Assembly: GCF_003254395.2 (NCBI RefSeq)
Contig: NC_037648.1
Span: 5,587,635 to 5,651,634, forward strand
DNA from: Apis mellifera
Taxonomy: Eukaryota > Arthropoda > Insecta > Hymenoptera > Apidae
DNA length: 64,000 nt
Reading direction: 5' to 3'
The notes below the pieces were generated by a model. That model made no database searches, was not told the DNA's origin, and was given only the letters and a program-made list of their open reading frames with translations. Both the position numbers and the translations under genes were made by a program. Within the stretch, counting starts at the first letter, position 1, and each line of letters begins with the position of its first letter. Positions 35,927 through 46,679 of this stretch are shown here, piece by piece.

Positions 35927-36978
35927 TTCAAGTAATGCGATTGTATAAAAATTTTTTTTACATCAAAAATTCATTATTTAATGTAATATCGAAAATAAAA
36001 TATAACAATATTAGAAGTCATTTATTTAAAAGTAAAAATTGGAGATATCATTAAAATAGATGTAATTTGAGCTTCATTATATTATTTCTGCGAATCATAT
36101 TATTACTCTACTTCCACATTTCTATGCTTTCATGATTAAATATTAATATGAAATAATACCAATAAAAAGTTATCAATTAAAAAGTAATAAAAATATAATG
36201 AAATATAATTATTATAGAAAGTAAAGAATTACTTATTACAAAAAGTAAAATCAAATAATTAAACTTCATTCAGATAAATTAAAATATTTGTTTTGTGATA
36301 TTCGTTCCAATAATTTAGAAAACAATTGTAATTGAATATTAACATAATAAAATTAATTCTTTCTTTAATTATAATTTCTTTCAATACAATTAACTTATTA
36401 AGAAGAATTGTAATAGCCTATACTTGGTTAATTAGTTTTAATCATGAATTAGTAAACATGAAAGAACATGGTGATTATTGAATTAGTGGGAATTTTTCTT
36501 TTTTTTTCTATTGAAGCAATGAAAAAATAAGAAGTAAGAAGAACGTGCAATATAATAAACAAAATAAAAAGGAAATTTCTTATTGTTGATTTACTACATT
36601 ACAAATATAATATATATACATATATATATACATATATACATATAAATTATCATTTTTTTTTAATCATTATTTTTCACGAAATTTTTAAATTTTAATACTA
36701 AAACAAATTTTTAAATTTTAATACTGAATTTAATGATGAGTTTAATTTCTATATAATAAATTTAAAAAGTATTTATTTTATATTATATATCCAAGTATAT
36801 TTAATAGTATACTTTTTAAAATACTCTTTAAAAATTAAATTTGTTTTGAGAAATTAAAAAAATTAGTTTATTAAATGACATAGAAAAAGAATTTTTGAAA
36901 ATTGCAATTTGTAAGAGTCAGGAAGAAAATAATCAAAATCATTTTTAAATTTATTTTTATCTATGCCTATAAAAAGAA

Positions 36979-37104
36979 ATCATCATCATCATCATCATCA
37001 TTATCATCATCATTGTTGTTATTGTTATTGTTATCATGTTGTTATCGTTGTTGTTATTGTTATTACTATTGTTATTATGTTATTATGTTATATATATATA
37101 TATT
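36979..37104 (+). repeat. Compound (ATC)n-(GTT/ATT)n-(TA)n microsatellite
   Basis: About eleven ATC units (one ATT interruption) run into GTT/ATT/ATC-GTT units to about 37090 and a short (TA)n. A trinucleotide tract of this sort is rare in the rest of the window, where simple repeats are TA-based. Confidence 0.9.
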
Positions 37105-37150
37105 TATTAACATAAATTTTTAGAATGTCTTTTTTAAATTTTTATTACAG

Positions 37151-37260
37151 GATTAGATAAAAAATAATTCATTTATATTTTATCATAATCATATTTTAAA
37201 TAAGTTTAAATAAGTTGCAATTTTAAAAAATTTTTTTAAACAAAATCTAGTAAATCTAAT
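37151..37260 (+). repeat. Dispersed repeat family C, copy 3
   Basis: GATTAGATAAAAAATAA near its start matches copy 2. TTGCAATTTTAAAAAATTTT followed by AATCTAGTAAATCTAAT parallels copy 1 (TTGCAACTTTTGAAAATTTT, ATCATTTAGTAAATTCAAT). The middle part is more diverged. Confidence 0.4.
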
Positions 37261-37479
37261 TCTTATAATTTCTCAAAATTTCAATTTGTTAAATTCAATT
37301 TTAAAGAAGTTATTGTATTTTAAAGAATTTTGGAACCAGTGTATATAAATAATTTTCCTTTCGTGATATAATAATTAATAAAAACTCATGATAATAGTAA
37401 TACAGCTTGACACAGCAAAAAATAAAATAGAACACGAAATCGATAGAAACGTAGAGTACAAATCTTTTATATGTTTCTT

Positions 37480-37800
37480 TGTGATATGAAGAAGGAAAGG
37501 AAGCCGAATCCATTTTCTAGTGTAAAGCGGAAATTAGAATTTTCACAGCGAAAGATGGCGATGAGTTTTCGTGAGATGAAGAAAGCGAATCTTTGGCCGG
37601 AATGAGTTGGCGTTGATGGAACGAGAAGAGGGTTAGAAGGTAGATGACTTTAGGCAGACCGTCAAATCGAGAGAGAAAAACGTGGCAGGTTACTTCGACT
37701 CACTAGAAAGGTCGTCCAATCCTTGATTACTGTAACACGATAAAGAATGAAAGTCCACTTCCATTTTTAGATTTGATAGTATGTCTCATATACGTTCCTC
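37480..37800. other. GC-richer island with YY1/Pho-type word
   Basis: A 320-bp island with a purine-rich plus strand (GATGAAGAAAGCGAATC, CGAGAAGAGGGTTAGAAGG). AAAGATGGCGATGAG (37551-37565) contains ATGGC, the reverse of the YY1/Pho core GCCAT. The ATG there opens only 16 codons (MAMSFREMKKANLWPE). No convincing exon; a regulatory element is the likelier reading. Confidence 0.35.
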
Positions 37801-39400
37801 TTTCGTTCGCAAATTTTTTTTACTTAAATGTTAATTTTCTACAAGCTAATATCGTTAAATTAAATTTACAATGGTAATACTAATCGCTATTATAATAGTA
37901 TGCATACTTCCAATTTCAAATAAATTTTATTAGGATAATTTTTAAATAGATAGATCTTATTTTTTAAAAAATATATTATAAATTTGAATATTTGAAATGT
38001 TTTAAATATTATATTTTTATTCAGTTTATGAAAAGATAAAATTATAAATATTTGTAGAAATATATAAATAAATAAAATTTAATAGGGAAAATTATTTTTT
38101 TTTAATTATTTTATTTTAGATAATTTCAACAAAAAAATATATCGTCTTATTAAATTAATTTATTAGAATTATATTTAGATAATTTATTTAGATAATTTTA
38201 ACAAAAAATATATTGTTTTATTAAATTAATTAAAATTGTATTAAAATTTCGTTTCATTTTGTCTCATATATAAATTATATTAAAATTAATTGCTTATTCT
38301 TCTATTATATAAAAATTTTTTTATATGAATAATTTTGATATTTTTTATATGAATATTTTTTCCAATTTGTTCATATAACGAAGATTTTATTGTATAATAG
38401 AATATATGCAAAATTTTTTTAATAGATATTAAATTTATATATTTTATTATACAGATGTTTTTTTATTGTAATTTTTATTTGTGTTTAATTTCATATATAT
38501 TATATTTTCTTTGATAATAATTTAATTAAATTTAATAAATTTTATATTTAAGTTTCAAGAAATTGTCAAACAAGTACGTAAGATAATTTATATAAAATAT
38601 TTTACAGAAGATAATAAAAAAAAGTTAAGAAATTCTTATCAATATCATGTCAAATTTCATTAAAAAATTACAAAGAATATATATATGGATTAAAAAGTCA
38701 TTAGAAATATTGATTTAAATGTTTCAATTGTTAATTAAAAAATGTTTAATCGTTATTAATATATATTATAATATTTTCACTTGTATTCATTAAGATATAA
38801 AAGTATTATATATTGTATTTTAGATATATAAAATGAAAAATAAATGTAAGAATTTACCATTTGTAATTACATTCTTGTTACTTATTAATTTATTACATTA
38901 ATATAATTAATATAACGAACGAATATAAATTATTTTGATATAAATATATTATGAGTTAAATTATTAATTTGTTAAATGAAATAAGATTAATTGACTCATA
39001 TGATTATGGTTAAAGAAAATTCAATTAATTACTTATTTGCATTAAAATGTCTTTGTTGTATAAACTAATGAGAAGCAAATGTGTTCATGTGTATATTTAT
39101 GTATACATATATTGATTATAATATTAATTGTGAGCAATTGATTAAAAATTAAAATATATGAAAATTAAAATTCTAAAAATCTCGAATTACGCTATTAGAA
39201 TTTTCAACTTATATCAATTAATTTAATAAATAGAAAATAAATAAATGAAGAAAAAAATAATTATATTTTTTTATATTATATTTTTTTCATAATGATTTTC
39301 TAAGATTTTCTGAATATATTAACATTTTTAATTTTCCTTTTAAGAAGTATTGATTTTTTTTGTAACTATTTAATTCAAATATGGACGTCTAAAAATTTTA
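37801..39400. other. AT-rich desert, no gene seen
   Basis: Apart from the direct repeat at 38115-38231, only A/T-rich sequence with frequent stops and (TA)-like patches near 38680 and 39100. Confidence 0.8.
38115..38231. repeat. Direct repeat, about 46-bp units, period 72
   Basis: The unit TTTAGATAATTTYAACAAAA...ATATATYGTYTTATTAAATT appears at 38115-38160 and 38187-38231 with a few substitutions and a one-base gap. A shorter TTTAGATAATTTA echo sits between them. Confidence 0.8.
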
Positions 39401-39660
39401 ACTACAAGTTTCATTTAGAACTCTGATAAAGTTTGCATCCCTTAAAATGCTGACACAAACCAGCCGTAACATCAGCGGAATTAATTAACAAGCACCTCAA
39501 ACGACGAACCTTTGGCAAACACCCGGAAGTGCTTCTCGACTTCCTGCTCGCGTGTGATGCCCCATGCTGCATCCATAAACTACTCATCCGCAATGTTTGT
39601 TCGTGCACATGAGCATTTCATCGACTTTGGTAAATATTGAAGAATCGGATGTTGTCATTT
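39400..39660. other. GC-richer island with open frames on both strands
   Basis: A 250-bp island. Minus strand: a 65-codon frame (39411-39608, MHEQTLRMSSLWMQHGASHA...) and, in another phase, the 31-codon ORF listed at 39481. Plus strand: a frame opening near 39484 (TSTSNDEPLANTRKCFSTSC...) that runs to a stop just after GACTTTG|GTAAAT, a donor-like word near 39630. Three competing open frames make coding status undecidable by eye. Confidence 0.35.
39481..39576 (-). CDS. Small ORF, 31 aa, unrecognised
   Basis: Starts at an ATG directly after an in-frame TAG-TTT and ends with TAA. The peptide begins MDAAWGITREQEVEKHFRVF and ends AKGSSFEVLVN. Its charged amphipathic middle (REQEVEKHFRVFAKG) and codon mix look more like an ordinary protein end than the other frames of this island. 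A CACGCGAGCAG acceptor-like word precedes GAAGTC, but without a pyrimidine tract. A small ORF or a terminal exon are possible. No family recognised. Confidence 0.18.
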   Translation of the reverse strand: MDAAWGITREQEVEKHFRVFAKGSSFEVLVN

Positions 39661-42030
39661 GATTAAAAAATATAAGATAGAGTGCATTTTATTTACTCGC
39701 GATCTATGCTTATATCGATTATATATTCAACTTACTATTCTACTTTTGCAATAATTTTCCTCGAGCACTTGTTTGGAATTTATTAATTTATATTAGTAAA
39801 CATTAAATTTTGATTGTACCGAAAGAATTTGTATATTAAAAAATGAATTTTTATTTATTATGTATTTATTAAATAGATAATTGTAGATAATATTTGCTTT
39901 ATATTTTTCTAATTATTGTATAATTTTAATTATTACATTATAATAAAATTCAAAATTATATTATTAAATTATATAATTAAAAAAGTAAAAAATTAACTAA
40001 TTAAATTATAAAAGTTATTAATGAATTCAATTATAATATGAAAAATTATTTTTTTATAATTTGTAGATTACTTCTTAAACATAGAAATTTTAGTTTAATG
40101 AGAATATCCTTTAGAATTTCGATAATTCTTTAAGTGGAAAAAAAGAGATTTGAACGATGACTTTGTTATAGTAAAATAATTAATAAATAGGCTCATACTA
40201 ACGATAATTATAATTATTGTTGGATTCTCAGAAAAAATTGAGCTGGTATTTAATGTTTAATTTAATATTTCACATTTTGGAAAATGAATAAAATACATAA
40301 AGTTCACATAATGAAGTTCATCTAATGAAAATCCCGAGAATGATCTTACGTATCTATTTTCAACTTCAATGTTCAACCGTTTTATATCATATTTTATCCT
40401 TTATATCAAAATATTACATTTTGCTATAATACATACGTTTCGAAATAAATATTATTCATAAATATAATTTATTTTGAAATGAAAATTTTTTTTAATTGAA
40501 ATAAAGTTCATCTAAATCGATATATTTTTTGGATTTTATTTGATTGTTATAAATAAATTTTGATTTGAAATAATTAGTATTATTACAATAAATAAATAAA
40601 TTTTGATTTGAATTTATTAGTATTATTACAATTAGTAATATCAATAAGATGCTATTAAATATAATTAATTTTAAAATAAAAATTTATAATCAATATGAAA
40701 GATTATATTAATTTATAAATACGTTTATTTAATTATTTTAAATTATTACAAAATAATTATCATTTTGAAATAACATATTTAATATATTTTTAAATATATT
40801 TTTAAAATTAAATAAATATATATATATTTCAGTTTTTCTAAAAAATGATGTTCTTTCTGTTTTAAATATATTTGATTAAATATATACATAAAAAAATTAT
40901 CTGAAATTTATTAAATTATTAAGATATAATTATAAGATTGTAATTGTCATAAGAACATTATCAAAATTGTTTTAAAAATATTATTAAATTAATAAAAGAA
41001 ATATTAAACTAAAATCTTTTAAATAAAATTACACAATAAAAAATTTATACATATATACAAAAAAAAAAACTTTTAATGTTTTATTAACTCTAAAACTCTA
41101 AATGTTTTATAATTATAAAATAATTAAAAAAGGACCAACAGTGATATTTATTATTCTTTTATTTATTATTCTATAATAATATTTATTATTTTATAATAAT
41201 TTGATATTATCTTATTTTATAATTCATTGAAAAAAAATTACATACATTCATATTATTTCAAAAATATATTAATATTTTAATATAACGATTTAATTTTTAA
41301 TTAATTTTTTATAATAAATAATTAAAGTAATACACTGATTTAATATTTATCTTTATTTTATTATATGACTAATTTTAAGAAGAAATATGTGTATTAAAAA
41401 TTAGGGAATATAATGAAAATCGCTCAAATTTTTCACTCATAGATTATTCATAATAAGTCAATTCATCATTATTATTATTTATTTATGAAAAATCTAAATC
41501 AAGAAAAAATATTTATATTCATATTCATAAATAATTTGAATAAACAAATTCTATTTATTTAATTACATTATCTTATTATTAATGAAAATTTAACAATGTG
41601 ATATAAAAATAATTGAATAAATTAGAAATTAATAAATAATAACAATTAAGAATCAGTATATAAATAAATAACAGCAGTTTTTGAAAAAATTTTTGTTAAT
41701 GTGTGAAATTACATTCTCTTAATATTCTAAATTTTCTATTTCTAACATTTTTAACATTTAAGAAAATATATTTAATAATATTAACATCTTTAATAATATT
41801 AATTTATTTTTATATAGATATAATTTATGCAAAAATTTTTTAAAATTATTATTATAGTATAATTAACACTTTTTAAAATAATTTTCAATTTAGAATAATT
41901 TAAACATATATAAATATATAATTATAATTTTATTCGTTTATCAAAAAGAATTAAAGTTAAAGTTAAAAGAAAATTTTTTTCTTAAATCAATAGTCAATAT
42001 TTTTTAAATTATTAGTAAAATAAATTAATT
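39661..42030. other. AT-rich desert, no gene seen
   Basis: Only A/T-rich sequence, with the direct repeat at 40551-40632 and TTATTATT-type runs near 41150-41215. Confidence 0.8.
40551..40632. repeat. Direct repeat, 39-bp units, period 43
   Basis: AAATAAATTTTGATTTGAA..TTAGTATTATTACAAT occurs at 40551-40589 and 40594-40632 with about three differences (AAATAATTAG versus TTTATTAG region). Confidence 0.85.
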
Positions 42031-42039
42031 TTCCTACTT

Positions 42040-42720
42040 TCTACGATATCGAAACATGCTACTTTTCGTAGAAGTTTTCGAGTTTGTAACTAATAAGATT
42101 TTAGTTCTCTTACGTAATACGATTCCAAACTAATTAGTTGTTTTTGGTAGCATTCGAGAAAGTGCACCCTCCGTGAAATTCGGATCTCTTCTAAATGTTC
42201 GATTCTTCTAATATAAACTCGTCTCTCGACAAATTCTCCAATGTGATTTATTCGAATTAAACGACTCCGCCCTTATCTTGATCGTTATTAAAGACCAGCC
42301 AGAAATTTTCCTTCGATCGACTTTACGTATTCACGTTCTGTCGTTATCGAAGAATTTGAGGGTGAATTCGATGCAGACAAAAAAGAAGAGAAAAAAGCAG
42401 GGGAAAGAGATAGAGAACGATGATAGGGATGAAATAAATGGAGAAATTAAATTACGTTCTCGAGAAAAATTTTCTTCGACGATCAAACGATCGTAAAATA
42501 AGCGAAGGAAACTGTATTTGACAAACAAGCAATGGTTCTTCTGGCAATTTGTTTACAAAACGACAGAATGTGTTTTCTATTCGTTTTCGAATTTACTTTA
42601 CCGAGATTCACGAAATTTTTTTTGAAAAGAATCATTGGATGGTCTGAGATTATTTTAGTTTTAGAAGGCATCGAAGAATTTTTGAATTCTAAGTAGGAAT
42701 TCAAAGTAAGAAGCAAAAGA
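42040..42720. other. GC-richer island
   Basis: A 680-bp island rich in TCGA/CGAT words (CTTCGATCGACTTTACG, CGACGATCAAACGATCG). It contains the plus-strand frame at 42278-42496. A pyrimidine-rich stretch ending CGTTATTAAAG (42291) could act as a splice acceptor feeding that frame. Confidence 0.4.
42371..42496 (+). CDS. Small basic ORF, 41 aa; possible end of a 68-codon terminal exon
   Basis: ATG to TAA gives 41 codons: MQTKKKRKKQGKEIENDDRD then EINGEIKLRSREKFSSTIKRS. The KKKRKK run resembles a nuclear localisation signal, and the acidic-basic pattern is highly charged. The same frame is open upstream to 42278, and CCGCCCTTATCTTGATCGTTATTAAAG|AC could be its acceptor, adding DQPEIFLRSTLRIHVLSLSK... 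to the front. The A-rich plus strand alone would produce Lys-rich sequence, which is the main doubt. No family recognised. Confidence 0.2.
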   Translation: MQTKKKRKKQGKEIENDDRDEINGEIKLRSREKFSSTIKRS

Positions 42721-43109
42721 ACATTTTGAATTTAAACAACTCTAAAGATTAGATGTATTTTTCTCATTATTATGTATTAATATTTTATATTGTTATTGTA
42801 GATAAGATTTTCTTTTTTATTCAAATTTTTATGTATTTTAATGAATTTTGATGAAAACAAAAGTTGTTATTGTATATAATTATATAAAAATGTCAATTAA
42901 CATTTATTTATTAAATTAAAAATTATTCTAATTTATATTTATGAGAATAAATAGTAGAATAGTTTTATTTTCACATTATTTTTTTGCTTTATTTTCGCTT
43001 TGCTTCATCTAATGCAAATTTAAATTATTTATAACTTTTATTAATAAATATTATTATTGAAATAAAATATTATAAAAATAATAATATTTATTAATCTTAA
43101 ACCTTAATT

Positions 43110-43185
43110 GATATCTTTATATAATAATTTTTATACTTATTTTGACTTATAGAATCAATCTTCCAAAATTTTTTCAAATATATTA
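43110..43185 (+). repeat. Dispersed repeat family B, copy B1
   Basis: GATATCTTTATA...TTTTTATACTTATTTTGACT, then TATAGAATCAATCTTCCAAA, then ATTTTTTCAAATA, parallels the 45.7-kb copy base for base over most of about 75 bp (same orientation). Confidence 0.6.
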
Positions 43186-43360
43186 ATATCATAAATGAAT
43201 ATGATATGATAAAAGAAAATTTTAATGATATATAGATTATATAAAAAAGATATTCTTGATTAAGAAATAATTTTTACTTTTTTGATTTGAAGATGAAGAT
43301 GAACCTAAAAATGGTTAATCTTGATTAAGATATTAAAAAACAAATTTTTCTCTTAAATTT

Positions 43361-43595
43361 GTATTCTACTCATTGTGAAGACAAAAAACATATTGAAGAA
43401 ATTATGAATTGGAATGTAATTATTTTCTTAAAAAATATTAAAATATTTTAAATGTTTACACTATTTTTTTTAAAATTGTATTGTATTCTACTCATCGTGA
43501 AAACAAAAAGTCTATTAAAGAAATTATGAATTGAAATCTAATTATTTTTTTAAAAAATGATGTTAAAATATTTTAAATGTTTATACTATTTTTAT
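43361..43595. repeat. Imperfect tandem duplication, period about 122 bp
   Basis: GTATTCTACTCATTGTGAAG at 43361 recurs as GTATTCTACTCATCGTGAAA at 43483. The following AAATTATGAATTG, TAATTATTTTYTTAAAAAAT, and TAAAATATTTTAAATGTTTA then YACTATTTTT recur in order. The two copies differ by scattered substitutions and small gaps, so this is an old duplication. Confidence 0.85.
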
Positions 43596-44599
43596 TTACA
43601 TTTTAATATTAAAATTATGATAAATTGTATTAAAATATATTAAAATTAGAATGTGTAATAAAAAATGCAATATATAATTTTTATTATTAAAAACATCTTT
43701 TTAACATCTTATTTTAAGATAAAATAAAATAACTAATTATAATAAATTAACTAAATATCAGAATCTATAATATTTCTCTGATAATATGCAATGTAATTTT
43801 TGTCACTAATATTTAAATTCTTTATATTTTCTTAAATTTGTTATTGCATTTAAATCGAATACTCTATGATATAATATTTATTATATTATATTATTATTAT
43901 ATTAATATTATATTAATATTAATTATTGATATTAATATTATATTTATTAATATTAATAAAGTTAATATTAATAAAATAATATTATTTATTTATATATTCA
44001 TTTGTTTGATAAAATTTTTAAAAAATATAAAAATGAATTCAATGAAGCAATATAATTTGTAAATAATCTCTCTCAAAATTCTATTAAAAATATTTAAATT
44101 TAAATTTATTATTTATAAATTTAAATTTCTTAAACTTATTTTTGTAATTATTTATAGAAATATTATGTTGTGATTATTATATCTGTATATTATAAAATAT
44201 TAATAAAATAAATATTAATATAAATTAAATTATAAAAAAATATTATTTATGTATTAAACAAAAGAAAACTATAGTATTTAATATCTTTTAAATTTTTAAT
44301 TTTTAACATGATTTTTAAAAAATTGTTTTCAGATTAAGTATATTATTAATTAACTACATTATTATACTTATTTTCTATAAAGAAAGTTAATGAGATTAAA
44401 AATCTTTTTATATTTTGTTCAATGAGAATATTTTTGAGGAAATAAAAAAATTATGAATGAATATAATAATTACGATATTTATAATTCTTTATAATGATAT
44501 ATTACTAGAAATATAAAAATAAAATAAAGAAGGATTTGAATATTTAAGATTGAAAAAATTGTATTGTTCAATTTTTATATTTCATGAAAGTTTCATTTT

Positions 44600-44950
44600 T
44601 GACTTATTTTTTTATATCGCGAATGTCTCGTGAATGTCTGTAAATATGCCATTACACGAGTTTCAACAGACGAGCGTATGATGATCGCTTAGCTTCTTCT
44701 TTCTTTATTCTGTCTCTCGGAGCTATTTTTTATTATATTTATCGTGATCGTTAAGAATCATCGGCATTAAGGACCGACAAGCATTTTCTAGAAAAATGTT
44801 TTGCCGTAACCTTGCCGTTGCATACACAATTCTAATAATCAACCATCGTAATAATGTTCTATAATGTTAAGATGACGATATAGAGTTCATTCGTACTGTC
44901 ACGTCATACATGTTTACAAAATGACATCTTAACAAAATATATGGTATGTA
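44600..44950. other. GC-richer island with forkhead and CRE-like words
   Basis: GAATGTCT is duplicated within GCGAATGTCTCGTGAATGTC (about 44620-44640). At the right end ACTGTCACGTCATACATG, containing ACGTCA (a CRE half site), is followed by TGTTTACA (44911-44918), the forkhead consensus. No convincing ORF. Regulatory function is inference from motif clustering. Confidence 0.35.
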
Positions 44951-45643
44951 AAATTTTATCACTTTAATCTTTAATGTAAATCATATATTTGTTTTCTTAA
45001 AATAAGATAAGGACATAAAAAAAGATATAAAATAAATTTAATAGAAATTGGTCTAAATTATTATCATTTTTTCTTTATTGCGTTTTTATCTTTGATACAA
45101 AAGTGAAAAGAGTATGCATAATAGGTAATAAATACGATTCATTATAATGGATAATGATTACTTTTAAGTAATTACACAATTATACAAATTTTATAAATAG
45201 CATTAATTATAAAACTGTAAATGTGCAAATATGCAAATTTACATTTTTGTAAACGCAATTAAATTGAAATAATATCTGTATCCAATTTTTGTATTTATTG
45301 TATTAGATCTTTTTCGAAAGTTTTTTCACAAAAAATATATCTTTTGATATTTATTTTGATGAACAGATTTTTAGTTTTTTTTTCATGTTTAACTTATTTC
45401 AGAATTACTTTTTCTGCATGTTATTCGTTTTTAGAAATTTGTATTTAAGTATCTTTTTTTCTAGATTAAATACAAAAGTTCTAAAATATTTCTAAAAAAT
45501 CATTTTTTAAATATCAAAAAATTAATATTGATATACAAAAATGTCATTTGAAACTTATATATTAAATTATAAATAATTCAAATTCGTATTAAAGAAAGAG
45601 AGGAGGAAACAGAATGCGACAATAGTATGACGGAAACGAGAGA

Positions 45644-45664
45644 GACAAAAAGAATCTTTTTGTC
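45644..45664. other. Short perfect hairpin, 9-bp stem, 3-nt loop
   Basis: GACAAAAAG (45644-45652) and CTTTTTGTC (45656-45664) are exact reverse complements around AAT. It sits at the end of a small purine-rich patch (GAGAGGAGGAAACAGAATGC). It may be incidental or part of an RNA. Confidence 0.5.
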
Positions 45665-45700
45665 ATTTTTTATTTAATGCAATTGTTTACTGTCTTAACT

Positions 45701-45780
45701 GATATTTTTATATTTTTATATACTAACTTTTATGTTTGACTTCTAGAATCAACTTTCGAAAATGTTTCAAATAACGTATA
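45701..45780 (+). repeat. Dispersed repeat family B, copy B2
   Basis: Contains ATATTTTTATATACTAACTT then TTATGTTT (45710-45737), found exactly in reverse complement at 58018-58045. It continues with GACTTCTAGAATCAACTTTC, then GAAAATGTTTCAAATAA, aligned with copy B1. This is the best-preserved copy of the family in the window. Confidence 0.65.
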
Positions 45781-46063
45781 TAAATAATGTATATAGATAA
45801 ATATTAACGTGTATAGATAATTAACATGTATAGATAAAATATAAGTAGATTTTAATATTTTTTACATTATTATTTGCAAATAAATCATATGGATCTCATG
45901 TTGTGATTTATAAAGTATTCTAGTTTATTTTTTGTTATTTTTTAAATATAAATTTCTTTAAATATAATAATATTATTAATAATATTAATAAAATATTAAT
46001 AATATTTTTAAATTAATTTTATATTTATAAAATATAATATATAATTATATATAATATATAATA

Positions 46064-46337
46064 ATAATATATAATATAATTTATAAAAATTATAATATAT
46101 TTATTATATATAATATAATTATAATTATAAAATTATAATTATATTATATATAATTATATATAATATATAATATAATTTATAAAAATTATAATATATTTAT
46201 TATATATAATATAATTATAATTATAAAATTATAATTATATTATATATAATTATATATAATATATAATATAATTTATAAAAATTATAATATATTTATTATA
46301 TATAATATAATTATAATTATAAAATTATAATTATATT
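46064..46337. repeat. 96-bp tandem repeat, about 2.85 perfect copies
   Basis: The landmark TTTATAAAAATTATAATATA recurs at exactly 96-bp spacing (the A after TTT at 46083, 46179 and 46275), and the copies are identical across the whole span. Each unit holds a hairpin with 13-bp arms, TATAATTATAATT and AATTATAATTATA, around ATAA. The array is 100% A/T. Perfect identity points to recent expansion. Confidence 0.92.
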
Positions 46338-46679
46338 TTATTTTTCCTAAGTAATTTTTTAATTTTTGATTTAAATATTTATTTTGTAAAAATGATTTAA
46401 AGACAAAAGGGTTAATGATTTAATAAATTTAAAAAAGAAAATTTTTTTTCTTTATAATTATATCAATTATATCATAAGATAGCAATAAATAATAAAGAAC
46501 ATATTAAGATATATATTTGTATTAATATATGTAATAAATTTTAATAAAGTATATAATTATAAGTATTAATATATATAATTTATACTAAGATTATATATTT
46601 GTAATATGTGAAATTTATATACGTATATTTAATATGTATTCAATTGATAGACATGTAAGCATTTTTTTTAGTTAATAAT

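Larger units (their letters stand above)
33721..37480. other. AT-rich desert, no gene seen
   Basis: Contains a strong hairpin (34155-34213), a direct repeat (35851-35926), TA/CATA-rich sequence near 36610-36645, a trinucleotide microsatellite (36979-37104) and dispersed repeat copy C3. The 73-codon frame at 36902-37123 is the Ser/Leu translation of the microsatellite. Confidence 0.8.
42721..44600. other. AT-rich desert, no gene seen
   Basis: Contains dispersed repeat copy B1 (43110-43185) and the imperfect tandem duplication at 43361-43595. The 74-codon frame at 43838-44062 is an Ile/Asn-rich artefact of ATTATT sequence. Confidence 0.8.

Noticed and set aside
36902..37123. 73-codon Ser/Leu-rich ORF
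   Set aside because: Produced by the ATC/GTT trinucleotide repeat.
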